From assembly GCA_016215715.1 (NCBI GenBank), contig JACRIG010000022.1, positions 1 through 6,038 on the forward strand: a stretch of 6,038 nucleotides of DNA, in the 5' to 3' direction. A model generated the notes under the pieces. It searched no databases. It worked only from the letters and a program-made list of their open reading frames with translations, and was not told the DNA's origin. The first letter of the stretch is position 1. Each line of letters opens with the position of its first letter. The position numbers and the translations under genes were made by a program. Positions 1-5,305 of this stretch are shown piece after piece. The DNA comes from Candidatus Peregrinibacteria bacterium (lineage in GTDB: Bacteria > Patescibacteriota > Gracilibacteria > Peribacterales > Peribacteraceae).

Positions 1-19
1 GCGGGCAGCGCATCGAGGA

Positions 20-48
20 GTCGGGCCCGAAGCCCTGGAGGGCCCGAC
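20..48. repeat. Inverted repeat, 9-bp perfect arms
   Basis: GTCGGGCCC at 20-28 is the exact reverse complement of GGGCCCGAC at 40-48, with an 11-nt loop. It is the first of three hairpins in the first 215 bases. No T-run follows it on either strand, so a classical rho-independent terminator is not supported. Two forward frames stay open through it from the left edge (to 150 and to 211), so it could lie within the tail of an upstream gene, but neither translation resembles a family I know. Confidence 0.5.
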
Positions 49-114
49 GACGAGACGCAGGGCGGGCAGAGGAGGATTGGCGGCGGCGATCTTTTCGGAG
101 TTTATCCTGAGCGA

Positions 115-165
115 GTCCCTGCTTTGTCGCCCCTCGTCTCCGCATCGGGGTGACAAAGCAGGGAC
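115..165. repeat. Long hairpin, 19-bp arms with one G-T mismatch
   Basis: Bases 115-133 pair with 147-165 over 19 positions. The only mismatch, G129 against T151, would be a G-U wobble in RNA. The loop is 13 nt (134-146). The stem is strong and GC-rich but has no T-run behind it. It ends 13 bp before the next palindrome, so the two probably form one structured element. It could be an interspersed palindromic repeat, an unusual terminator of a gene to the left, or the 3' part of a structured transcript. The sequence alone does not decide. Confidence 0.6.
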
Positions 166-178
166 CGACGACGAAGGG

Positions 179-214
179 CTACTTTCTTTTCTTAGGCCTA
201 AGAAAAGAAAGTAG
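179..214. repeat. Perfect 36-bp palindrome (18-bp half-sites, no loop)
   Basis: CTACTTTCTTTTCTTAGG at 179-196 is followed directly by its exact reverse complement at 197-214. One half is pyrimidine-rich and the other purine-rich. GGG at 176-178 and CCC at 217-219 can extend the stem past a 2-nt bulge. A perfect palindrome with no spacer would form a cruciform in DNA or a long hairpin in RNA. From memory, similar structures built on TACTTTCTTTT and AAAAGAAAGTA occur as interspersed intergenic repeats in many bacteria, so a dispersed repeat is the first hypothesis. It lies 43 bp upstream of the first gene's -10 box. Confidence 0.75.
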
Positions 215-256
215 GGCCCGCGCCAGCGCCGTTCGACGAACTCACTATACCCCCGC

Positions 257-262
257 TACACT
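257..262 (+). promoter_or_regulatory. -10 box (TACACT) for a leaderless transcript
   Basis: TACACT ends 7 nt before the ATG at 270. The identical hexamer stands exactly 7 nt before the starts of the SLH gene and ruvB, which would put the transcription start on or next to the start codon. No clear -35 is seen: TTCGAC at 232-237 has a poor 19-bp spacing. The case for this site rests mainly on the repetition of the arrangement across the window. Confidence 0.55.
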
Positions 263-269
263 CCACTCA

Positions 270-914
270 ATGAAAAAGATTCTGCTCACAGCGGCTTTCC
301 TCTTCGCACCTCTCCCCGCTTTCGCCTATCTCCCCTCCCAACTGCCCCACACACATGGAGTAGAGCGGATCGCGACCGGCAATGTGCACCCGAGCAGACG
401 CATCCTCGTGAGCGAGACACTGTTGCAGCAGATGCCGCGCAACGGGGAACCCACGACACTCGACACCTACCGCAACGATGCGTACAACCTGACGCTGCAG
501 TACCCTGCGTCATGGCGGCTGGGAGAAAGTTTGTCCGGCACTCTCGTCAGCTTCGTCTCGCCGATTGAAAATGCCTCCGATCACATCCGCGAGAATGTGA
601 ACGTGATGGTGCAGGATCTGCCGGAGAACGCGATGACGCTGGAGACCTACAGCGAGGGAACGCTCCGGACGCTGCAGGCATTCACCCCGTCGATGACCCT
701 CCTCGCGTCGAACGGCATGATCGTCGGGGGCCTCGCTGCTCACTCTATCACCTACCAGCAGGACACGCAGCTGGGGCGGATACAATTCCGGCAGGTCTGG
801 TTCATCCGCGCAAACACCGCATTCCTCTTCACGTTCACCGCGACACCGGAGAGTTTCGAGACATATGAAAAATCTTTTGCAACAATGCTCAATACGATGA
901 AGATCGGAAGCTGA
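270..914 (+). CDS. Secreted PsbP-like domain protein, 214 aa
   Basis: Residues 1-19 form a signal peptide: MKK, a hydrophobic core, then AFA with predicted cleavage after A19. After a variable linker, residues about 66-212 match the pattern of PsbP/DcrB-like (DUF1795-type) domains. There is a YNLTLQYPASW opening, an SFVSPIENASDHIRENVNVMV core, a TLETYSEGTLRTL helix, a RQVWFIRANTAFLFTFTATP strand pair and a final FATMLNTMKI helix. Such domains occur in many exported bacterial proteins with unknown or scaffold-like roles, so no reaction can be assigned. The ATG at 270 is preferred over the upstream in-frame GTG at 150 because the signal peptide begins there, a TACACT box lies 7 nt ahead, and the longer reading would translate the palindrome. 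There is no Shine-Dalgarno sequence. It ends in TGA and converges on the SLH gene with a 21-bp gap. Family assignment is by recalled pattern; a small exported hypothetical protein is the fallback. Confidence 0.85.
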   Translation: MKKILLTAAFLFAPLPAFAYLPSQLPHTHGVERIATGNVHPSRRILVSETLLQQMPRNGEPTTLDTYRNDAYNLTLQYPASWRLGESLSGTLVSFVSPIENASDHIRENVNVMVQDLPENAMTLETYSEGTLRTLQAFTPSMTLLASNGMIVGGLAAHSITYQQDTQLGRIQFRQVWFIRANTAFLFTFTATPESFETYEKSFATMLNTMKIGS

Positions 915-935
915 ACTTTCTCAAAGAGAATCTTG

Positions 936-2924
936 TTAATGCACTTTCACTGTCACCCATGAGAGTGTGTTATTGTTGAGTTCGCCGTAACTGATGGAAG
1001 AGCCATCGGTGCTGAAGACCGGTTTCCAGATTCGATCCACATGTGCTCCCTCCGTGCCATCCACGGAGAGAGAACAGGATTTCATCTCTTCTCCTGCCTT
1101 GCGACAGATTATGAAAGCAAGGTGCCTGCCCGATGGATCGAATATGAATTGATCGATAAATACATACTCACCACTCGCCGGGGAATACGATTGCTTTTCC
1201 TGGTCATCCAGGAAAACGAAAACGGTCGTACCTTTGCGCGCGCTGTAGGCAATACGCGACTCATCGGAATTCCATGTCACTCGCTCAATCGCATCGTAAC
1301 GTCCGCTCTGCTTCGCGTTCCATGCAAGGTAGTACTGCGGATACATTGTCCCTGATGTCGCCGGAATTTTGACAATGAAAGCCGTGTGTCGGCCTGTGGG
1401 ACTGAATAACGGCTCAAATACCGTTCCGTCCTGCATAAAGAGCGATTTCGGCGATCGAGTTGCGTCTTCCATCGTGATGGATTCTTTTTCACCAAGTCTG
1501 GACGCATAGACGATCGAACTTCCATCGGGACTGATACGGAACCAGCTGACCGAAGAAACAGGACTGGTTTTTCTCACCAGGTTGGCCGTGCCATCCATGA
1601 CGACCACGAATTCCATGGCCGGCATTTCCGGCGGAAAGGAAGAAAAATACCCACGCAGAAATGTGCAATTGTCATGAGCGCTGCACCACTGCGTCTGCGC
1701 GACATACGCGAACCGGTTGCCCGTAAGCGGAACGACGTTGTTCTCGTAAGAAATACTGCCAGGCGCAGGGAAGGGAAGGGATATCTCTTTCGTTCCCAGC
1801 ACCAGCGACACCGTGGCGATTTTTTCGCCATGCGGAGCGTGCGATGGCGGGGCAAAATACACGATCTGATTGGTATCCGGAGTAAAGCGTGGTGCACCGG
1901 GATTTCCCGCAGTGGCAGAGTAAGGGTAGTGTTTTTGTTCCTGACCATTCAGTACAACGAAATATTCATTATTCTCCGTCACAGCATATGCAAGATTTTG
2001 CCCGTCTGCACTGAAAACAGGATATCCGCGGATCTTAAATGGATCCCCCATGCCGGGATGTGCATTACCCGCGTTGTTTCCTTCGACAAATGCCCACTCC
2101 ACCCCCATTCCACTTGTCCGGGATGGGTTTACACGCACATAGGCGACCTTCTTTCCATCAGGACTGAAAACAACATTCGTGAAATGCGGAAGGTTCATAT
2201 TATTCGCATGAGCTGAATAGGGAACAAACGTGGAAGGTATGGTTGCCAGCACCGTTCTCCCGACTTCCGTGAAACTATTTTTGGAAGGCGGAACCTCGCT
2301 GACTGCACCGATTTCTTCGTACGTGAGCGATGGTTTCGAGTCGTCGTGGGCATGGAGACGCGCGATCATCTCGGCCATTTGTCCGCGTGTCAGAAGCTGG
2401 TCAAACGACCGGATATCCGTAGGAATCGCATGGTGTTCCGCCAGGAGATCGATAAACGGCTTGTACCAGACGGGATCCGTGGACGATACATCTTTGAAGT
2501 ACGCATAGGCGATGATCTTGGACGCCTCTGCCACATTGATCGATTTTTCCGGCCGGAAAGTGCGATCGTCATAGCCAATGACAAACGTACTTTCCAGCGC
2601 GTAACAAATGTACGGAGCGAACCAGGCATTCTTCGGAACGTCGGTGATGTAATCGGTCAGAAGACCCATGCCCATGATACATGCATCAATGGAATGTTTT
2701 GCGGCAACGCTTCCGACGATGATTTTCGTAAATTCAGCCCGATTGATGGTCGCATCGGGTTTGTATGTTCCATCGGCGTACCCCCTGACGATTCCGCGCG
2801 AGCGAACATACTCAATTGCTCCGGCATGCGGGTGATCCGCAGGGACATCGCTGAATGCGCCGTCGGCCGCAAAACCGGGGGAAAAAAGAACGAGAGCCGC
2901 AAAAGAGAGGAACGCTGAACGCAT
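936..2924 (-). CDS. Exported protein with three SLH repeats and a PD40/TolB-like beta-propeller, 662 aa
   Basis: Residues 1-19 look like a signal peptide ending PGFA. Three S-layer homology repeats follow: about 23-70 (FSDVPADHPHAGAIEYV, GIVRGYADGTYKPDATINRAEF), 92-141 (ITDVPKNAWFAPYICYAL, GYDDRTFRPEKSINVAE) and 143-190 (more divergent). SLH repeats bind secondary cell-wall polymers, so the protein is probably held on the cell surface. After a linker (about 191-245), residues 246-662 hold at least eight FSPDGxxxAY-type blade motifs, near 253, 304, 347, 464, 507, 551, 595 and 637, plus a degenerate one near 402. These make a WD40/PD40 beta-propeller of the TolB kind. Such folds bind ligands or proteins; no catalytic site is visible. 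Six cysteines lie at 82, 107, 414, 420, 607 and 617. The ATG at 2924 is chosen over an in-frame TTG at 2945 because it opens the signal peptide and lies 7 nt behind TACACT. It follows ruvB by 27 bp. Confidence 0.9.
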   Translation of the reverse strand: MRSAFLSFAALVLFSPGFAADGAFSDVPADHPHAGAIEYVRSRGIVRGYADGTYKPDATINRAEFTKIIVGSVAAKHSIDACIMGMGLLTDYITDVPKNAWFAPYICYALESTFVIGYDDRTFRPEKSINVAEASKIIAYAYFKDVSSTDPVWYKPFIDLLAEHHAIPTDIRSFDQLLTRGQMAEMIARLHAHDDSKPSLTYEEIGAVSEVPPSKNSFTEVGRTVLATIPSTFVPYSAHANNMNLPHFTNVVFSPDGKKVAYVRVNPSRTSGMGVEWAFVEGNNAGNAHPGMGDPFKIRGYPVFSADGQNLAYAVTENNEYFVVLNGQEQKHYPYSATAGNPGAPRFTPDTNQIVYFAPPSHAPHGEKIATVSLVLGTKEISLPFPAPGSISYENNVVPLTGNRFAYVAQTQWCSAHDNCTFLRGYFSSFPPEMPAMEFVVVMDGTANLVRKTSPVSSVSWFRISPDGSSIVYASRLGEKESITMEDATRSPKSLFMQDGTVFEPLFSPTGRHTAFIVKIPATSGTMYPQYYLAWNAKQSGRYDAIERVTWNSDESRIAYSARKGTTVFVFLDDQEKQSYSPASGEYVFIDQFIFDPSGRHLAFIICRKAGEEMKSCSLSVDGTEGAHVDRIWKPVFSTDGSSISYGELNNNTLSWVTVKVH

Positions 2925-2931
2925 AGGAAAA

Positions 2932-2960
2932 AGTGTAAACAACAATGCACACTATAACAA
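2932..2960 (-). promoter_or_regulatory. Promoter of the SLH/propeller gene
   Basis: On the minus strand, TTGTTA (2960-2955) and TACACT (2937-2932) are separated by exactly 17 bp. The -10 box ends 7 nt before the ATG at 2924, predicting a leaderless mRNA. The -35 lies immediately downstream of the ruvB stop codon (2954-2952), so the SLH gene can be transcribed independently of ruvB although both lie on the same strand. Confidence 0.6.
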
Positions 2961-3995
2961 CCCCGCCTGCATCTGTTCCGGCAGCGTCCTACCCATTTTC
3001 TCGTACGCTTTTTTTGTCGCGCACCTGCCCTTCGCCGTACGCTGGAGAAAGCCCTGTTGCAGCAAAAACGGCTCGTAGACGTCTTCGATTGTTTCTTCTT
3101 CCTCTGCGAGCATCGCCGCGAGCGTCGAAACCCCGACCGGTCCCCCGCCGAAGCCGTCGATGATGGTGGAGAGAAGTTTGCGATCGGTGGCGTCGAGTCC
3201 GGTGGCGTCGATGTCGAGTGAGAGGAGTGTTGCGAGGACACACGCATCCGTTACCGTCGCTTCGCCACGCACTTCAGCAAAATCACGGACCGCGCGGACA
3301 AGACGATTGGAAATGCGGGGCGTGGCGCGTGCGGCGGCCGCGATCAGTCGTGCCGCAGAGGAAGCAAGCGGCACGCCGAGAATGTGCCCCGAGCGCTCAA
3401 CGATCTTTTCCATTTCCGGAAGTTCGTAGAAGCCGAGCTTGAACTGGTGGAGGAACCGATCCCGAAGTGGCGCACTCACCGCTCCCGCTTTCGTCGTCGC
3501 ACCCACGAGGGTGAAGGGCTTGATGGTGAGGCGCACACTACGCGCCGTCGGACCTTTCCCGATCATGATGTCGAGGAGAAAATCTTCCATCGCACCGTAG
3601 AGCACTTCCTCAATGACCGGACGGAGACGATGGATTTCATCGATGAAGAGAACATCGCCCTGTTGAAGATTCGTCAGGAGGGACGCAAGATCCCCCGGCT
3701 TCTCGATCGCGGGACCGCTCGTGACTCTCACCTGCGCGCCCATTTCGTGCGCGATGATGTGGGCGAGTGTGGTCTTTCCCAATCCCGGCGGGCCATGCAA
3801 AAGCGTATGCCCGAGCGGTTCACTTCTGCGCCGCGCGGCGCCGACGTGGACGGTGAGGTGCTCCTTGATCTTCTCCTGCCCGACGTAATCAGCGAGCGTG
3901 GAGGGCCGAAGGGTCTGTTCAATGGCCTCCGGCTCATCAGACGTGACGAGCGGATCGAGAGGACGAACCTTCCGGCGGGTGCGGGTCATGGTCAC
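2952..3995 (-). CDS. ruvB: Holliday junction branch-migration ATPase RuvB, 347 aa
   Basis: RuvB is the hexameric AAA+ motor that, with RuvA, drives branch migration of Holliday junctions in recombinational repair. Numbered from the GTG start, visible motifs are the LRPSTLADYVGQ entry (29-40), Walker A GPPGLGKTT (68-76), Walker B with DEIH (119-122), sensor 1 GATT (165-168), the PLRDRF arginine-finger segment (176-181), sensor 2 in TPRISNRLVRAVRDFA (225-240), and the C-terminal winged-helix domain with IEDVYEPFLLQQGFLQRTAKGR. The order, residues and length are those of a normal, intact RuvB. The start is taken as GTG at 3995 because it lies 7 nt behind a TACACT box, like other starts here; the next candidate is the ATG at 3989, two codons in. 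A further in-frame extension to 4175 is not family-like. Neither ruvA nor ruvC is adjacent. A possible LexA-type box overlaps the -35. Confidence 0.96.
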   Translation of the reverse strand: MTMTRTRRKVRPLDPLVTSDEPEAIEQTLRPSTLADYVGQEKIKEHLTVHVGAARRRSEPLGHTLLHGPPGLGKTTLAHIIAHEMGAQVRVTSGPAIEKPGDLASLLTNLQQGDVLFIDEIHRLRPVIEEVLYGAMEDFLLDIMIGKGPTARSVRLTIKPFTLVGATTKAGAVSAPLRDRFLHQFKLGFYELPEMEKIVERSGHILGVPLASSAARLIAAAARATPRISNRLVRAVRDFAEVRGEATVTDACVLATLLSLDIDATGLDATDRKLLSTIIDGFGGGPVGVSTLAAMLAEEEETIEDVYEPFLLQQGFLQRTAKGRCATKKAYEKMGRTLPEQMQAGLL

Positions 3996-4002
3996 GGGAA
4001 TG

Positions 4003-4031
4003 AGTGTATCAGAGGCAATACGGGTGTACAA
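4003..4031 (-). promoter_or_regulatory. ruvB promoter
   Basis: On the minus strand, TTGTAC (4031-4026) and TACACT (4008-4003) are spaced by 17 bp. The -10 box ends 7 nt before the GTG at 3995, and the spacer and -10 hexamer match the SLH gene promoter exactly. There is no Shine-Dalgarno sequence before either candidate start, consistent with a leaderless message. Confidence 0.6.
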
Positions 4032-4037
4032 ACGTTC
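4026..4037. promoter_or_regulatory. Possible LexA-like (SOS) box overlapping the ruvB -35
   Basis: Read on the minus strand this is GAACGTTTGTAC. The Gram-positive LexA consensus is GAAC-N4-GTTC, so seven of eight specified bases match. It sits exactly on the ruvB -35 hexamer, where a repressor would block polymerase, and ruvB is an SOS gene in many bacteria. The match is short and imperfect, no LexA gene is in view, and chance is possible. Confidence 0.3.
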
Positions 4038-4048
4038 CCCCACAGAAG

Positions 4049-4077
4049 TTGACAAATAAAGTATATCATAGTAATTT
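4049..4077 (+). promoter_or_regulatory. Candidate sigma-70-type promoter for the 196-aa membrane-anchored protein
   Basis: A perfect TTGACA at 4049-4054 is followed after 17 bp by TAATTT at 4072-4077, a 3 of 6 match to the -10 consensus. It would start transcription near 4084, giving a leader of about 38 nt before the ATG at 4123. The -10 lies inside the 24-bp palindrome, as expected for a repressed promoter. A second -10 (TACGAT) nearer the gene may compete with or replace it. Confidence 0.4.
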
Positions 4078-4084
4078 GATATAC
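4061..4084. promoter_or_regulatory. Operator-like palindrome, 8-bp arms and 8-bp spacer
   Basis: GTATATCA (4061-4068) and TGATATAC (4077-4084) are exact reverse complements around an 8-bp centre. The 24-bp site is an AT-rich island between GC-rich genes and covers the spacer and -10 of a candidate rightward promoter. It lies about 30 bp upstream of the ruvB -35. The size and symmetry suit a dimeric helix-turn-helix regulator. No regulator is encoded in the window. As RNA it would make only a weak A-U hairpin, so a DNA-binding role is likelier than a terminator. Confidence 0.5.
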
Positions 4085-4108
4085 CTGTTCGCGCCCTCCT
4101 TCTTGCGC

Positions 4109-4114
4109 TACGAT
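4109..4114 (+). promoter_or_regulatory. -10 box (TACGAT) for a leaderless transcript
   Basis: TACGAT ends 8 nt before the ATG at 4123, close to the arrangement at the other genes here. No -35 is recognisable 16-18 bp upstream, so this site is weaker than those of ruvB and rplK. It may act alone or as a second start site downstream of the TTGACA promoter. Confidence 0.4.
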
Positions 4115-4122
4115 CGCTTTCC

Positions 4123-4713
4123 ATGACTACCCGCACGAAAGTCGTCGCTACCGGCATTATCCTCGCCGCCCTCATCGGACTGAGCGCCGCGGACTCTTTG
4201 GTAAACCAGTCGCATCTCAGTGCCTACATCCCGGACTTCGTGCTGAACGGCAACCGGACCGGAGCCCCCTCCGCGGGCACCGCAAAAATGAGCGGCCCGA
4301 ACGTTGCGCAGGCCATGATCGATCTCGGCTTCACGGTGGAACGGTCTGCGGAGTTGTCACTCATTGAACAGATCGTCGGTGAAAAGGGAAAAGTGGAGGG
4401 ACTCAAAATTCTGAAGGACGGCGACCGCGCAGGTTCCATCACCTGGGTGGAATCGGCGGATGTAAAAACGTACTTCGCCTCGCTGAAAGAATCGCTCCTG
4501 TCGTCCTTCTCCCCGAACGTCCGCGGGCTGCGGGACGCGACCGACACCCGGTCCGGCCTGCCTGTCCGCAACATCCTGACCTTCACCGACCCGGGCTTAA
4601 GTGAAGAGCGGCTCACCTTCGTGCGCGTCCGCGAGCGGCTGTACGAGTTCCACATTGCGAAGGAGGAGGAAGATGCATTTGATGCGGCGATTGAGGCGTT
4701 GACGACGAAGTAA
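4123..4713 (+). CDS. Membrane-anchored or exported protein of unknown function, 196 aa
   Basis: I do not recognise a family. Residues about 7-24 (VVATGIILAALIGLSAAD) form one hydrophobic segment after a short TTRTK head, so the protein is probably N-terminally anchored or secreted. Residues about 30-60 are a polar, low-complexity stretch. From about 60 to the end is a mixed alpha/beta domain without cysteines, finishing with SEERLTFVRVRERLYEFHIAKEEEDAFDAAIEALTTK. That ending (strand, turn, strand reading xFVRxxxRLYEFH, then a helix) resembles the end of the PsbP-like protein at 270-914, so a related fold is possible; this is inference from pattern only. The ATG at 4123 precedes the hydrophobic segment and follows a TACGAT box by 8 nt; there is no Shine-Dalgarno. 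It is divergent from ruvB, 127 bp apart, behind an operator-like palindrome, and rplK follows 23 bp downstream with its own promoter. Confidence 0.85.
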   Translation: MTTRTKVVATGIILAALIGLSAADSLVNQSHLSAYIPDFVLNGNRTGAPSAGTAKMSGPNVAQAMIDLGFTVERSAELSLIEQIVGEKGKVEGLKILKDGDRAGSITWVESADVKTYFASLKESLLSSFSPNVRGLRDATDTRSGLPVRNILTFTDPGLSEERLTFVRVRERLYEFHIAKEEEDAFDAAIEALTTK

Positions 4714-4727
4714 AATCCCCCTACCAT
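4699..4727 (+). promoter_or_regulatory. rplK promoter
   Basis: TTGACG at 4699-4704 (5 of 6 to consensus) and TACCAT at 4722-4727 are separated by the ideal 17 bp. The -10 box ends 9 nt before the rplK ATG, predicting a leaderless message. The -35 lies within the last codons of the preceding gene, so the two genes overlap at the level of control. Confidence 0.65.
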
Positions 4728-4736
4728 GCCGCGGCT

Positions 4737-5159
4737 ATGGCAAAGAAGATCAAGAAGGTCATTAAAGTGCAGGCACGCGGCGGGCAGGCCAATCCCGCTC
4801 CCCCGCTGGGGCCCGCGCTCGGACAGGCAGGCGTCGACATTGCCGGTTTCTGCACGCAGTTTAACGCGAAGACGAAGGACCGGATGGGGCAGGTCGTGCC
4901 GGTACAGATCACGGTCTACGAAGACCGCAGTTTCAGCTTCATTACAAAGCAGCCGCCGGCCACATCCCTGATCATGGAGCGCGCGAAAATCGAGAAGGGC
5001 AGCGGCGAACCCAACCGCAACAAAGTCGGTAAGATTACGAAGAAAGATCTGGAGGAAATCGCAACTATCAAGATGCCGGACCTCAACGCCGCCGATCTTG
5101 AGGCAGCGAAAAAAATCATCGCGGGGTCAGCGAGGAGTATGGGGGTGACGGTTGAATGA
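4737..5159 (+). CDS. rplK: 50S ribosomal protein uL11 (L11), 140 aa
   Basis: uL11 binds the GTPase-associated region of 23S rRNA and helps build the base of the L7/L12 stalk where translation factors act. The N-terminal domain shows VIKVQARGGQANPAPPLGPALGQAGVDIAGFCTQFN, the factor-facing domain with its conserved prolines. The rRNA-binding C-terminal domain shows the PPAT linker, KVGKITKKDLEEIA, and the family signature KMPDLNAADLEAAKKIIAGSARSMG. The length is normal and the gene intact. It ends in TGA at the usual C-terminus, showing TGA is read as stop here. The ATG at 4737 is the family start; there is no Shine-Dalgarno, and a TTGACG/TACCAT promoter lies directly ahead. rplA, normally next, is not downstream, nor are secE and nusG upstream, so rplK is separated from its classical cluster. 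Confidence 0.98.
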   Translation: MAKKIKKVIKVQARGGQANPAPPLGPALGQAGVDIAGFCTQFNAKTKDRMGQVVPVQITVYEDRSFSFITKQPPATSLIMERAKIEKGSGEPNRNKVGKITKKDLEEIATIKMPDLNAADLEAAKKIIAGSARSMGVTVE

Positions 5160-5165
5160 GTTTTT

Positions 5166-5229
5166 AGTTGATAGTTTTTAGTTTTTAGTTACAGTCTTTC
5201 TAAAAACTACAAACTAAAAACTACCAACT
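5166..5229. repeat. AT-rich hairpin with 25-nt arms after rplK
   Basis: Bases 5166-5190 pair with 5205-5229 at 23 of 25 positions (mismatches 5171/5224 and 5185/5210) around a 14-nt loop. Each arm consists of tandem, slightly varied copies of TAGTTTTT or its complement. It begins 7 bp after the rplK stop, so it probably forms a long hairpin at the 3' end of the mRNA, acting as a terminator or stabiliser. It lacks the short GC stem and uninterrupted T-run of a standard rho-independent terminator. The TAGTTTTTAG periodicity and inverted arrangement also fit a dispersed intergenic repeat. Confidence 0.65.
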
Positions 5230-5305
5230 CGGCCGGTTACGCAATGGCATTCTCGTGCACGATTTCACGGATGGACGTAGGCTACTGCAGATCTCCCCCA
5301 TCTTT

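Noticed and set aside
2..214. Forward frame open from the left edge to a TAG at 212-214 (another frame is open to TGA at 151-153)
   Set aside because: The translation is low in information, runs through all three hairpins and matches no family I know. Openness of this length in GC-rich sequence is expected by chance, so I do not call a partial gene, though one cannot be excluded.
150..269. N-terminal extension of the PsbP-like protein from GTG 150
   Set aside because: It would translate both arms of the 36-bp palindrome and bury the signal peptide. The ATG at 270 has a -10 box at the usual distance.
917..934. TTCTC-AAA-GAGAA mini-hairpin between the two convergent genes, as a shared terminator
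   Set aside because: Only 5 mainly A-T pairs and no proper T-run on either side; too weak to call, although a terminator would be expected in this gap.
2346..2918. 190-codon and other long open frames antisense to the SLH gene (also 1674-2216)
   Set aside because: They are shadows of a clear multidomain protein, with no domain pattern and no TACxxT box at the start.
3384..4052. 222-codon open frame antisense to ruvB
   Set aside because: It mirrors the conserved ruvB coding sequence, is charged and low in complexity, and has no start signals. It is a shadow of the real gene.
3996..4175. Upstream in-frame extension of ruvB
   Set aside because: It covers the promoter, the palindrome and the start of the divergent gene, and does not resemble RuvB N-termini.
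5237..5281. Minus-strand stretch reading PTSIREIVHENAIA before a stop, faintly like the C-terminus of a fumarase/aspartase-type enzyme
   Set aside because: Only 14 codons before an in-frame stop upstream. It could be a remnant of a lost gene, but the resemblance is too short to support.
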